Source of the DNA: Acidovorax sp. A79
Lineage (GTDB): Bacteria > Pseudomonadota > Gammaproteobacteria > Burkholderiales > Burkholderiaceae_C
Direction: 5' to 3'
Length of the DNA stretch: 64,000 nucleotides
Assembly (NCBI RefSeq): GCF_041154505.1
Contig: NZ_AP028672.1
Location: 868,001 to 932,000, forward strand
The notes under the pieces are model-generated. The model was not told the origin of the DNA. It searched no databases and saw only the letters and a list, made by a program, of their open reading frames with translations. Position numbers and translations under genes: made by a program. Below, in pieces: positions 50,132 through 59,184 of this stretch (the first letter of the stretch is position 1; every line of letters begins with the position of its first letter).

Positions 50132-51136
50132 TTGAAACGCATTGTCCTTGCTGCCGTGGCAGCTTTCGCGCTCGCCGCCACGGCGCTGTACCACGGTGCC
50201 CCCTCGTTGTTCACGGAGCCCTTGCTCGCGCTCAATCGCAGCCTGTCGGGCCTGGAGGAAAAGACCGTCGCCGCCGCGATGCACCAGATCCACTACCTGG
50301 ACAGCGGCGCCACGCCAGGGCCCCCGGCGCAGGGCGCCACCAGTTCCCCCCGCGTTCCGGTCGTCCTCTTGCACGGCATCTTTGCAGAGAAGGACCACTG
50401 GGTGGAGTTCGCCCGCCCGCTCACAGCCACCCACCGGGTGATCGCGCCAGATCTGCCGGGGTTCGGAGAAAGCACGCGCCGCGAGGACCAGGCCTATGAC
50501 TACGCCGCCCACACCGAACGCCTGCGCAGCCTGCTCGATGCACTGGGCATTGAAAAGGCCCATCTGGCAGGCAACTCCATGGGGGGCACGATCGCGGCGC
50601 TGTTCGCCGCAGCACACCCCGAGCGCGTGGCGAGCGTGGCCTTCATCGGAGCACCACACGGCATCCGTTCACCGCAACCCAGCGCCATGGACCACCTCAT
50701 CGACAGCGGGCAGCGCCCGCTCGTGGCGCACGACCCCGCGGCGTTCGACGCCATGATGGCGCTGGTGTTCGAGAAACGCCCTTTCCTGCCGTATCCCATC
50801 CTGCACGCCACGCAGCAGGACGCGCTGCGCAACGCGGCATCCAATGCGCGGCTCTGGGATGCACAGCTCAAGGACCGCTATCTGCTGCAGGAAAAGCTCG
50901 CCGCCCTCGAGCAGCACCCCACCCTGGTCCTGTGGGGCGAAAGCGACCGCGTCTTCCACCCCTCCGGCATGCGGCCCCTGAAGGCGGCCCTGCCGGGAGC
51001 GCAGGTGGAGGCACTGCGCGGGGTGGGCCACCTGCCGATGATGGAAGCGCCCCGGGACACGGCGCTGCGGTATGCGGAATTCCTGCGACACCCCGGGGCG
51101 CGGCCCTCCCGCTCCATGCCAGAGAAATCCCATTGA
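50132..51136 (+). CDS. Alpha/beta hydrolase with N-terminal membrane anchor or signal
   Basis: Predicted esterase/lipase-type hydrolase of 334 residues. N-terminal hydrophobic segment (KRIVLAAVAAFALAATALYH) anchors or exports it. Fold marks: VVLLHGIFAEKDHW (oxyanion HG), APDLPGFGES, nucleophile GNSMGGT (Ser near 149), Asp in LWGESDRVF (near 272), His in GVGHLPMMEAP (near 299). The start is TTG at 50132 with GGAG 9 bases upstream. It is divergent from an AraC regulator, and a palindromic repeat covers the end of the gene. The substrate is unknown. Confidence 0.87.
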   Translation: MKRIVLAAVAAFALAATALYHGAPSLFTEPLLALNRSLSGLEEKTVAAAMHQIHYLDSGATPGPPAQGATSSPRVPVVLLHGIFAEKDHWVEFARPLTATHRVIAPDLPGFGESTRREDQAYDYAAHTERLRSLLDALGIEKAHLAGNSMGGTIAALFAAAHPERVASVAFIGAPHGIRSPQPSAMDHLIDSGQRPLVAHDPAAFDAMMALVFEKRPFLPYPILHATQQDALRNAASNARLWDAQLKDRYLLQEKLAALEQHPTLVLWGESDRVFHPSGMRPLKAALPGAQVEALRGVGHLPMMEAPRDTALRYAEFLRHPGARPSRSMPEKSH

Positions 51137-51188
51137 ATCGCCCCATGGCGCTCTCCTGGAAAGCGCCGGAAGCTATCAAATATATAGC
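51135..51188 (-). repeat. Interspersed palindromic repeat, copy 9 (between hydrolase gene and rnr)
   Basis: On the minus strand it reads GCTATATATTTGATAGCT, then TCCGGCGCTTTCC, AGGAGAGCGCC and GGGGCGATTC. It begins at the hydrolase stop codon and fills half of the gap to the rnr 3' end. Confidence 0.85.
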
Positions 51189-51235
51189 AAATTCCCGCCC
51201 GGGAGACGGTTCACCCCGGGTGGAAGCCGCGGGGG

Positions 51236-53566
51236 TCAGCCACGGCGCGGCTTGCGCCCCTTGCCCTTGCCGGACTTGCTGCCGGCCGCGGCCTTTTTCA
51301 CCGAGGCCTTGAGCTCCTGGATGGGCGAGCGGGCCGCGCGCTCACGCGTGAGCGATGCGAGTTCGGTGCTGGACGCCTCGGGCGCGGGGCCACGCTTGCG
51401 GGCTGCCGGGCGGCCCCCCGCCTTGCGCGCGCCGCCGGGGCCGTCGGAGGCAACGCCCTTGTCCTTGAGCGCGCGGCCGAGCAGCTCCTCCCCCTCGCGC
51501 ACCAGGCGGAAGTCGATCTTGCGGCCATCGAGGTCCACGCGGCTGACCTGCACCCGCACCCGCGCGCCGATGGCGTAACGGATGCCGGTGCGCTCGCCGC
51601 GCAGCTCCTGGCGCGCCTCGTCGAACTTGAAGTACTCGCCACCCAGCTCGGTGATGTGCACCAGGCCTTCGACGTACATCGCGTCGAGCGTGACGAAGAT
51701 GCCGAAGCTCGTCGCCGCGCTGACCACGCCGCTGTACTCCTCGCCCAGGTGCTCGCGCATGTACTTGCACTTGAGCCAGGCTTCCACGTCGCGGCTGGCC
51801 TCGTCGGCACGGCGCTCGTTGGCGCTGCAGTGCAGGCCCGCGGCCTCCCAGGCCTGCGTATCGCGGCTCGGCGGCTTCACTTCCTTGCGCGGCTTGGTGC
51901 CGGGCGCCGCCACGCGGGCGGCCAGGCGCTTGGCCAGCTTGGCGTGGGCCTCGCCCGGCGTCGGCAGCGACGGCAGCGCGTATTTGGTCTTGCCCAGGAT
52001 GGCCTTGATGACCCGGTGCACCAGCAGGTCGGGATAGCGCCGGATGGGGCTGGTGAAGTGCGTGTAGGCCTCGAACGCCAGGCCGAAGTGGCCGCTGTTG
52101 ACGGGCGTGTAGATGGCCTGCTGCATGGAGCGCAGCAGCATGGTGTGGATCTGCTGCGCGTCCGGCCGGTCCTTGGTGGCCTCGGCGATGGCCTGGAACT
52201 CGGCGGGCTTGGGATCGTCGCCGATGGTCATGCCCACGGCCATGGCCTTGAGGTAGTTGCGCAGGATTTCCTGCTTCTCGGGCGTGGGGCCTTCGTGCAC
52301 GCGGAACAGGCCGGGCTGGCCGCCCTGCGCGATGAAGTCGGCGCTGCACACGTTGGCGGCCAGCATGGCCTCTTCGATGAGCTTGTGCGCATCGTTGCGG
52401 GTGCGCGGCACGATCTTCTCGATGCGGCCGTTCTCGTCGCAGATGATCTGCGTCTCGGTGGTCTCGAAGTCCACCGCGCCACGCTGCTGGCGCGCCACCA
52501 GCAGGGCGCGGTACACGTCATGCAGGTTGAGCAGGTCCTTCACGCGGTCCTTGCGCTTGCTGGCCTCGGGCCCGCGCGTGTTGGCCAGAATGGCCGCGAC
52601 CTCGGTGTACGTGAACCGCGCATGGCTGAACATCACGGCCGGGTAGAACTGGTAGGCATGCACCTCGCCCTTGGCGGTGACCAGCATGTCGCAGACCATG
52701 CACAGGCGCTCGACCTCGGGGTTGAGCGAGCACAGGCCGTTGGAGAGCTTCTCGGGCAGCATGGGGATCACGCGGCGCGGGAAGTAGACGCTGGTGGCGC
52801 GGTCATAGGCATCGATGTCGATGGCGCTGCCGGTCTCCACGTAGTGGCTCACGTCGGCGATGGCCACCAGCAGGCGCCAGCCCTTGGCGCGACCGACCTT
52901 GGCGGGCTCGCAGTACACGGCGTCATCGAAATCGCGCGCGTCCTCGCCGTCGATGGTGACCAGGGGCACGTCGGTCAGGTCCACGCGGCGCTTCTTGTCC
53001 TGCGCGCGCACCTTGTCGGGCAGTTCCTTGGCCTGGGCCAGGCACTCGGCCGAGAACTCGTGCGGCACGCCGTACTTGCGCACCGCGATCTCGATCTCCA
53101 TGCCGGGGTCATCCACCTCGCCGAGCACTTCGGTGATGCGGCCCACGGGCTGGCCGAACAGGGCCGGCGGCTCGGTCAATTCGACCACGACCACCTGGCC
53201 GGGCTTGGCGGCGCCGGTGGCACCCTTGGGGATCAGTACATCCTGCCCGTAGCGCTTGTCCTCGGGCGCCACCAGCCAGACGCCGCTTTCCTGCAGCAGG
53301 CGGCCGATGATGGGCTGGGGCGGGCGCTCGATGATCTCGACCACGCGGCCCTCGGGGCGGCCGCGCCGGTCCTGGCGCACGATGCGCACGCGCACGCGGT
53401 CCTTGTGCAGGACAGCGCGCATTTCGTTGGGGGGGATATAGATGTCGCCTTCGCCATCGTCGCGGATGACAAAACCGTGTCCGTCACGGTGCCCCTGCAC
53501 GCTGCCTTCAATTTCGTCCGACAGATGCGCGGACTGCGCGCCGGGGGTGGTTTTTTTGATATACAA
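51236..53566 (-). CDS. rnr: Ribonuclease R
   Basis: Processive 3'-5' exoribonuclease that unwinds structured RNA; acts in rRNA quality control and trans-translation. About 776 residues: cold-shock domains (about 15-180), RNB catalytic domain (about 190-530) with VTIDGEDARDFDDAVYCE (metal-binding Asp cluster near 205), FTSPIRRYPDLLVHRVI near 490, S1 domain (about 610-700) and a basic Lys/Arg tail. I chose the TTG at 53566 (YIKKTTPGAQSAHL) with AGGA 10 bases upstream; the longer frame would run antisense through the tRNA-Leu gene. Start codon and tRNA 5' end are only 19 bases apart, head to head. Confidence 0.94.
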   Translation of the reverse strand: MYIKKTTPGAQSAHLSDEIEGSVQGHRDGHGFVIRDDGEGDIYIPPNEMRAVLHKDRVRVRIVRQDRRGRPEGRVVEIIERPPQPIIGRLLQESGVWLVAPEDKRYGQDVLIPKGATGAAKPGQVVVVELTEPPALFGQPVGRITEVLGEVDDPGMEIEIAVRKYGVPHEFSAECLAQAKELPDKVRAQDKKRRVDLTDVPLVTIDGEDARDFDDAVYCEPAKVGRAKGWRLLVAIADVSHYVETGSAIDIDAYDRATSVYFPRRVIPMLPEKLSNGLCSLNPEVERLCMVCDMLVTAKGEVHAYQFYPAVMFSHARFTYTEVAAILANTRGPEASKRKDRVKDLLNLHDVYRALLVARQQRGAVDFETTETQIICDENGRIEKIVPRTRNDAHKLIEEAMLAANVCSADFIAQGGQPGLFRVHEGPTPEKQEILRNYLKAMAVGMTIGDDPKPAEFQAIAEATKDRPDAQQIHTMLLRSMQQAIYTPVNSGHFGLAFEAYTHFTSPIRRYPDLLVHRVIKAILGKTKYALPSLPTPGEAHAKLAKRLAARVAAPGTKPRKEVKPPSRDTQAWEAAGLHCSANERRADEASRDVEAWLKCKYMREHLGEEYSGVVSAATSFGIFVTLDAMYVEGLVHITELGGEYFKFDEARQELRGERTGIRYAIGARVRVQVSRVDLDGRKIDFRLVREGEELLGRALKDKGVASDGPGGARKAGGRPAARKRGPAPEASSTELASLTRERAARSPIQELKASVKKAAAGSKSGKGKGRKPRRG

Positions 53567-53567
53567 T
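53562..53567 (+). promoter_or_regulatory. Candidate -10 box for the first tRNA-Leu gene
   Basis: TACAAT 18 bases before the mature tRNA 5' end, overlapping the rnr start codon on the other strand. No convincing -35 box is seen. Confidence 0.4.
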
Positions 53568-53585
53568 CTTAGTCTTTCCTGAAAT

Positions 53586-53670
<85 letters not shown>

Positions 53671-53708
53671 AGTTTAACGAGAACCTGTGAAGGTTTTCAA
53701 AATATCGA

Positions 53709-53736
53709 AGCCGCTGTGAATACAGCGGCTTTTTTA
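53709..53736 (+). terminator. Rho-independent terminator after tRNA-Leu copy 1
   Basis: AGCCGCTGT / ACAGCGGCT stem with a GAAT loop followed by T6. It separates the two tRNA transcripts. Confidence 0.9.
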
Positions 53737-53834
53737 TTTCCCGCCTTCATGCCCCGACACCGCTTCCCGGGACGCTGGCGGAATGAATTTAAAAAAATCT
53801 TCATCCACTCGCCAGAAGCCGCAATTACTTGTTC

Positions 53835-53840
53835 TATAAT
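53835..53840 (+). promoter_or_regulatory. -10 box for the second tRNA-Leu gene
   Basis: Exact TATAAT 18 bases before the mature 5' end of the second tRNA, in an AT-rich stretch. No good -35 box at the right distance is visible, so the AT-rich upstream DNA may help instead. Confidence 0.55.
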
Positions 53841-53857
53841 TCGAGGCTGATCTGAAA

Positions 53858-53942
<85 letters not shown>

Positions 53943-53950
53943 AACAATAA

Positions 53951-53980
53951 AAAAGCCGTTGCAACCGCAACGGCTTTTTT
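53951..53980. terminator. Bidirectional terminator after tRNA-Leu copy 2
   Basis: AAAAGCCGTTGC / GCAACGGCTTTT stem with T runs on both strands. On the minus strand it can also end the transcript of the YpeA-like acetyltransferase gene, about 100 bases past its stop codon. Confidence 0.88.
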
Positions 53981-54078
53981 ATTCCTGCCCCGCCCTCGAC
54001 AGGCGGGCAACGGGCGGCTCTTCGTGGCCATCAATGCCTGCGCAGTCCACGCTCCGGACAAGCCCTCCCCGGCCCTGC

Positions 54079-54534
54079 TCAAAGATCAGGTATCAAGCGC
54101 TTTCCCAGTGAAAACGCCTCGTCGCGCGCATAGCCGAGGGCATCGTAGAAATGCAGGACCCGGGCATTGCTGGTACGCACCAGCACATTGACCTTGGGAC
54201 ACCCGAGCCGCAGCAAGCGCAGCTCCACCTCCGCCATGAGACGGCGCCCCAGCGCCAGCCGCTGATGCCCCGGTGCCACCGCGAGGTAGTACACGGAGCC
54301 CCGGTGGCCGTCATAGCCCGCCATGGCGGTGCCCACGAGCCGTTCCGCCATGCCGTCTCGCGCCGGCACCACCGCCACCAGAAAAAGTTCTGGCTGCACC
54401 AGAAGCTTGCGGGCGATGTCCTTGTGAGGATCGTTCCAGGGGCGGACGAGCCCGCAGTCGTGCCACAGCGCCACCGCGGCAGCCTCATCGGCCGCCCCGA
54501 AAGGCCGGATGTGCACCGGCAACCCGCCAGCCAT
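54079..54534 (-). CDS. YpeA-like GNAT acetyltransferase
   Basis: 151-residue GNAT protein. The RPFGAADEAAAVALWHDCGL opening and the RPWNDPHKDIARKLLVQPEL stretch recall YpeA of E. coli; the acetyl-CoA loop is VAPGHQRLALGRRLMAEVE (near 85), and VLVRTSNARVLHFYDALGYA follows. The substrate is unknown. ATG at 54534 is chosen because it gives a complete GNAT fold; the frame upstream is the DUF349 gene read out of frame. It starts 16 bases after the DUF349 stop codon and is probably co-transcribed. Confidence 0.87.
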   Translation of the reverse strand: MAGGLPVHIRPFGAADEAAAVALWHDCGLVRPWNDPHKDIARKLLVQPELFLVAVVPARDGMAERLVGTAMAGYDGHRGSVYYLAVAPGHQRLALGRRLMAEVELRLLRLGCPKVNVLVRTSNARVLHFYDALGYARDEAFSLGKRLIPDL

Positions 54535-54550
54535 CGCTTCTTTGGCCCTC

Positions 54551-57295
54551 TTACTTGCGCAGCAGTGCCTTGAGCGCGTTCTGAAGGCGGCGCGCATTGG
54601 CCGCGTCGCTGGCGCTGGCCAGCACGCGGGCCGCGTCCTGCCCCCAGGTCTGCGCTGGCGCGGGATCGTTGCGGCGCGTGAGCAGTTGCAGCTGCAGCAT
54701 GCGCCGGGCGGCGATGTGCTCCGCGGGCGTGGGCGCCTCTGCGGCCATCTCCAGGCGCAGCAGCGCTTCCGAGGCATCGCCCTTCGGCGCCGCCGACAGG
54801 GCCTGCGCCCAGGCGTTGCGCACCGATGCAGTCACACCCGCTCCGAGATCCTGCGTACTGGGCACCAGGCCCGCGTCGCGCTTTTCCCACGCGGTCAGCA
54901 ATTGCGTCAGTGCCTCGCCGTGGGCTTGCGCCGCCAGTTTTTTCAGAGCCAGCTGGGCATGCTCCATGGCGTCGCGCTGCGCGCGGAAAGCGGTGTCTCC
55001 CAGGCGCGGGCCCCGGTCTTCCTGCGCAGGACGGTCGCCGAAACGGCCACCCCGGTCATTGCGGTCGCCAAAACGGCCGTCTGGACGCGGGCCACCACGG
55101 CCGGCATCACGGTCGCCAGGGCGGCCATCCCTGCGGTCGCCGGGGCGCGCACCACGGCCCGGCGCAGCAGGCGCATCCTTCTTCATGCCCGGCCGGTCGT
55201 CACCGCGCACGGCCACCACGGGCCGCGCCACGGGCTTGGGTGCCACGGGCGCCGGTGCGCAAGCCACCGGCTCCGCCTCCACACCCTCGGCCACCGGATC
55301 CGCCGGAGCTTCCGAAGCGGATTCAGCCGCCATGGCGGACTGGCTCTGCTCGTCCTTCTGCGCCGAGGCCACGGCCTGCGCGGCCTGCGCCTGACCGCGC
55401 AGCGCGGCCTCCAGCGCCTGCATGGCAGAGCGGATCTGCTGCGCATCCCCCGTCGCATTGGCGGCTTCCAGGGACTTGGAGGCCTCCAGCACCACGCGGT
55501 CGCGGGCGCTCAATTCGGTGACTGCGCGCTCACGGTCTGCGGACTTGCGGTTGAAAGCCTCGTCGATGGGCTTGCGGAACGCGTCCCACAGCTTTTGCTC
55601 GTGCTTGCGGTCCAGCGGCACCGTCTGCGCCTCGGCCTGCCAGCGCTGCTGGAGCGCCTTGACCGCATCGATGCGCAGCGCGGGCGCAGCCCCCAATGCG
55701 GTGGCTTCGTCGATCATGGCGTGGCGACGCGCCAGGCTCTCCTTCTGGGCTGCTTCCAGCGGGGCCGCCGCCGAGGCGATGGCCTGCTTCCACAAGGGCT
55801 GCAGCTCGGCAAAGATCTTCTCGCCCACATGACCACCTTCGCGCCAGCGGTCGCCAAACTGGTGGAGCGCGCGGTTGATGGCCTTCCAGTCACCCGACGC
55901 CGCATGCGCTTGCGACCATGCCTTGAGCTCCTCGATCAGTGCCAGGCGCTGCGCCTTGTGCTCGGCAGCCTCCGTGCGGATCTTGTCCAGCCAGGCCTCG
56001 ACCACCTTGTGGGCCGCGTTGCAGGCTTCATCGAATTTTTTCCACAGCGCATGGTTGGGTGCGCCCCCCTGGTCCGCCTGCTTCCATTGGTCGCGCAGGT
56101 TGCGCAGGATTTCCTGCATCTTGCGGCCACCCAGGGCCTGGCCTTCAGGACGGTTGAGCAAGGCCTCGGCCTTGGCCACCAGGTCCTCGCGCACCTGGTC
56201 GGCACTCCAGCGCTGCCAGCCTTCCAGTTCGCCAGCCGCCACCAGGGCCGCGTGCACCTGCTGCTCCAGGGCATTGTCGATGTGCTTTCCATGCACCTTG
56301 AGCACGGCGCGCAGCGCGGCTGCAGCACCCGCGCTGGCCTTGCCATGGCCTTCGGCGGTTTCCTTTTCGAGGACGGCCAGGGCTTCGCGCACGCTTTGCG
56401 CGGCCTTCTCGATCACTTCAGGAGCCGCCTTGGGCTTGGCCGCACGCGCGGGCTTGGCTGCGGCCGCAGCAGCAGCGGCCTCCGTGGGCAGGCCGCGCGC
56501 GGCGCGCAGCTCGTCGGCCCACACGGGCACGGGCGGCAGTGCAGCGCTGGCATCGGCCGCGGCCGCCACGGCCTGGGCCACGGCGGGCTGGAAAGCCTCC
56601 CACACCACCAGCAACTGGGTGCGCGACGCATCGAGCAGCGCAGGAAAGCGCGCTTCCACGCTCGCCCAGCTGGCATCGCTGGTGAGTTCCTGTGCCTGCT
56701 CCTGCCAGCGGGCCACATCGGCACGCAGGAGTTCAAGCGCCGCCTGCGCATCGCGCCAGGGCTTGGTGGAAAGCACTTCGATGCGCTGGGCCAGCAGCAC
56801 GGCGGCCTCCCGCTGCACCTGCACGCGATGCTGCAGGTCTTCGATCACTTTCACACGGTCCGCGACCTGCACCTTGAGCAGCGACAACGGCTCGCGCGAC
56901 AGCGGCGCACCGGCCTTGGCTGCATCGCGCTGCCAGGCCATGGCATCGGCGATATTGAGCTTGGGGGCCGCAAGAAGGGCCTGTGCCTTTTCCGCCCACT
57001 CGGCGGCGATGGCCTCCTGCCCCTTGGCGCGGCGGATTTCGTCAAGGCGCTCTCGCACCGCGCGGGCTGCGCCCTTGTCACGGCCGCTCAACTCCTTGAA
57101 GACCTCCTGCAACTGCTCCGGGGCAGGCTGCGTGGCCAGCCAGTCGCGGATGCGGGAGGCGCGCTCACCAGAGGTGGCGGCAGAAAAGGCGCCGCCGGTC
57201 AACGCATCAAGCGGATGCGGCTCATGGGTTTTGGCCGGGGCCGGATTCACTTCAGGTGCGTCGGACATTTTGCTGCGGGAAAAAAATGGAAACAT
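54551..57295 (-). CDS. Large DUF349 protein with an Arg/Gly/Asp-rich disordered segment
   Basis: 914-residue cytosolic protein of unknown role. From the ATG at 57295 (FPFFSRSKMSDAPEVN); the second Met (57268) is an alternative start. Several DUF349 repeats, helical and with spaced W/F residues, lie at about residues 330-590 (LVAKAEALLNRPEGQALGGR, LRDQWKQADQGGAPNHALWK, DWKAINRALHQFGDRWREGG, LQQRWQAEAQTVP). A low-complexity part (about 700-765) repeats GDR/GRFGDR/RDGRP units and resembles RGG-type RNA-binding tails. A helical C-terminal domain follows. DUF349 proteins have been linked to ribosome or stress functions, but no reaction is known. Confidence 0.85.
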   Translation of the reverse strand: MFPFFSRSKMSDAPEVNPAPAKTHEPHPLDALTGGAFSAATSGERASRIRDWLATQPAPEQLQEVFKELSGRDKGAARAVRERLDEIRRAKGQEAIAAEWAEKAQALLAAPKLNIADAMAWQRDAAKAGAPLSREPLSLLKVQVADRVKVIEDLQHRVQVQREAAVLLAQRIEVLSTKPWRDAQAALELLRADVARWQEQAQELTSDASWASVEARFPALLDASRTQLLVVWEAFQPAVAQAVAAAADASAALPPVPVWADELRAARGLPTEAAAAAAAAKPARAAKPKAAPEVIEKAAQSVREALAVLEKETAEGHGKASAGAAAALRAVLKVHGKHIDNALEQQVHAALVAAGELEGWQRWSADQVREDLVAKAEALLNRPEGQALGGRKMQEILRNLRDQWKQADQGGAPNHALWKKFDEACNAAHKVVEAWLDKIRTEAAEHKAQRLALIEELKAWSQAHAASGDWKAINRALHQFGDRWREGGHVGEKIFAELQPLWKQAIASAAAPLEAAQKESLARRHAMIDEATALGAAPALRIDAVKALQQRWQAEAQTVPLDRKHEQKLWDAFRKPIDEAFNRKSADRERAVTELSARDRVVLEASKSLEAANATGDAQQIRSAMQALEAALRGQAQAAQAVASAQKDEQSQSAMAAESASEAPADPVAEGVEAEPVACAPAPVAPKPVARPVVAVRGDDRPGMKKDAPAAPGRGARPGDRRDGRPGDRDAGRGGPRPDGRFGDRNDRGGRFGDRPAQEDRGPRLGDTAFRAQRDAMEHAQLALKKLAAQAHGEALTQLLTAWEKRDAGLVPSTQDLGAGVTASVRNAWAQALSAAPKGDASEALLRLEMAAEAPTPAEHIAARRMLQLQLLTRRNDPAPAQTWGQDAARVLASASDAANARRLQNALKALLRK

Positions 57296-58240
57296 GGATC
57301 CAATGGATAACAAAGGCTCCCCCAGGCGCATTGCCTGGAGGCCCGCCCTGGCAACCGCACTGCACGCGCGCCAAGGCAACAAGGAGACTATTTTCACCGG
57401 GTTCGGCCAACAGACCGCAGCATGGCGCTGCGCCAAACCCCGAGGGTGATCTGGCACAAGGCTTTGCCAGACGGGCTGACATGCTGCGACCCCCGCAAGG
57501 GGCATCGCCCGCGACTCCGGGCGAACTGTCGCCGCTCTAGGGAACAGCCCCCATTATCTATATATAAGCGCCGCTAGCCCAGACAGCCCGCCAGCACAAA
57601 CAAGAAAGCCCGGCGGACAGTGCCTCAAGGCCTGCCTGCCGGGCTTGACGGCTGACACAACGGTCTTTGCCATCGGTCGCAAATGCGGAGATGAAGGTCC
57701 ACACTGCGAGGAGGCAAGGTATTGCCTCCAGGGGGTGCCTTGGAATCCTCATCTGCTGCACCAGGGCACTGAATGCCTTTGGAGGGAGACTTGGTTTCGT
57801 CTGGCGATGCCTGAAATCAACAGGCAACTCAACCTTACCAAAGTAGTTGCCGCAGTTCAAACTGGATTCTCAATGGCGAAAAGTCCACCGATTGAATTTG
57901 ACATGAGCTTGTAACAACCCGCCTGAGGCCACAGGCCCCAAACGTCCGCCGGCACCCCAAAAACTGTGATTTTTTACATATTTTTTATAACTTATTAGTC
58001 TTATGATTCAATTCATTAGTATTGACTAAGCATTTAGTGACCTCCTAGAATCCGCCAGCCCCAAAAACAGGCTAGTAAAAACCCCAACCCGCTGCCGAAC
58101 CCGGCTAAGTCAAACCAGGCCCAAAGCACCCCAGAGATGTGCGGCCCACTTGATGGCGTACCAATCCAGGCGACCCGCTGAGACGGGACAGTCACCGATG
58201 ACTGCCCAGGCTCAGTGCGGCGCTTCAGAAAGGAAGAGCT
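57296..58240. other. 945-bp region without a convincing gene; lower GC, hairpins, promoter
   Basis: Upstream region of both the DUF349 gene and the lytic transglycosylase gene (divergent). Around 57600-57650 there is a GC hairpin (AAGCCCGGC / GCCGGGCTT). From about 57650 to 57920 base composition drops visibly below the neighbours and short ORFs on both strands (100 and 89 codons) match nothing I recognise. From 57965 to 58040 the DNA is almost pure A/T and leads into a good sigma-70 promoter. It may hold a decayed gene, but nothing identifies it. Confidence 0.5.
58022..58051 (+). promoter_or_regulatory. Sigma-70 promoter for the lytic transglycosylase gene
   Basis: TTGACT, an 18-base spacer and TAGAAT, preceded by a very A/T-rich stretch that could act as an UP element. 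It is about 190 bases before the ATG, leaving a long leader. Confidence 0.6.
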
Positions 58241-59083
58241 ATGACAGCGTCAGGAAAAATAGTCTCCGGCGTGCGGACCTTCGTGGCCGACGTGACCGAA
58301 GGTTTTCTTGAAATCACCCACAACAGCTTCGCCCTCATCGGCCTGGCTGTGGCCTTTGTCGTGATCACCCTCACGGCCCGCCCGGACCTGCGCCAGGCAG
58401 GCGAAGCGCAATTGATGAACTGGCTGCAGGCCCGCCAGGTGGAAGTGCTTGGCATGCCCATCGAGCCGGAGGCCAGCGAGCGCGCCACGGCGGGCAATCC
58501 CAAGGACCTGCCCAAGGAGCAGGCCGCCGTCGCCTTCTGGCTCAGCAAGAAGTACCGCGTTGCCCCCGAGCCGCTGAGCGTGCTGGTGGCAGAGGCCTAT
58601 GAAATTGGCGCGAAGTCCAAGATCGATCCCACGCTGATCCTGGCCATCATGGCCATCGAGTCGAGCTTCAACCCGTTTGCGCAAAGCGCGGTGGGCGCCC
58701 AGGGGCTGATGCAGGTGATGACCAACGTGCATACCGACAAGTACCAGAACTTTGGGGGGCACTTTGCGGCCTTCGATCCCGTGAGCAACCTGCGCGTGGG
58801 CGTGAAGGTCCTGCAGGAATGCATTTCGCGCGCGGGTTCCGTGGAGGGCGGGCTGCGCTTTTACGTGGGCGCCGGCAACCTGGCCGACGACGGCGGCTAT
58901 GCCGCCAAGGTGATGGCCGAGCATTTCCGCCTGCGCCAGGTGGCCGGTGGCCGCTCCATGCCCACCGCGCCACCGCCCACGCTGTCCACCCAGGCACCCG
59001 CCCAGATCATCCCGGTGTCTGCGCCGCCCGCGACGCCAGCGGCGGTGGCGGCCGACAAGGTGGCCCTGCTGACGGGGCTCTGA
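58241..59083 (+). CDS. SLT-family lytic transglycosylase, membrane-anchored
   Basis: Cleaves the MurNAc-GlcNAc bond of peptidoglycan by transglycosylation. 280 residues: a cytosolic stub, one membrane helix (about 28-47; SFALIGLAVAFVVITLTA), a linker, and the SLT domain (about 115-235) with ILAIMAIESSFNPFAQS (catalytic Glu near 140) and VGAQGLMQVMTNVHTDKY, then GLRFYVGAGNL. A Pro/Ala-rich tail follows. AAGGAAGAG just before the ATG is a strong binding site. The long leader contains two hairpins. Confidence 0.9.
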   Translation: MTASGKIVSGVRTFVADVTEGFLEITHNSFALIGLAVAFVVITLTARPDLRQAGEAQLMNWLQARQVEVLGMPIEPEASERATAGNPKDLPKEQAAVAFWLSKKYRVAPEPLSVLVAEAYEIGAKSKIDPTLILAIMAIESSFNPFAQSAVGAQGLMQVMTNVHTDKYQNFGGHFAAFDPVSNLRVGVKVLQECISRAGSVEGGLRFYVGAGNLADDGGYAAKVMAEHFRLRQVAGGRSMPTAPPPTLSTQAPAQIIPVSAPPATPAAVAADKVALLTGL

Positions 59084-59184
59084 GCCGATCCTGTGCCGCC
59101 GGCCGGGGCGCCATGACCCCGGGGCGCACGGCACTTCGCGCGATGCGGCACAGGTTGCGCATGCCACGTCAGCTACACTAGCGG

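Noticed and set aside
54509..57310. 933-codon plus-strand ORF opposite the DUF349 gene
   Set aside because: Antisense artefact of codon bias; the minus-strand protein has proper DUF349 repeats.
57551..57600. Possible eleventh palindromic repeat (TTATCTATATATAAGCGCC)
   Set aside because: Has an A/T core and GCGCC but lacks the GCTAT/ATAGC arms and the second inverted repeat; at best a decayed copy.
57558..57914. Short ORFs of 100 (minus) and 89 (plus) codons
   Set aside because: They overlap each other, lack good ribosome binding sites, and one is crossed by a GC hairpin; no recognisable protein.
58141..58240. c-di-GMP riboswitch before the transglycosylase gene
   Set aside because: Looked for because of the GGDEF genes in the window, but the conserved GEMM blocks are absent; kept only as a structured leader.
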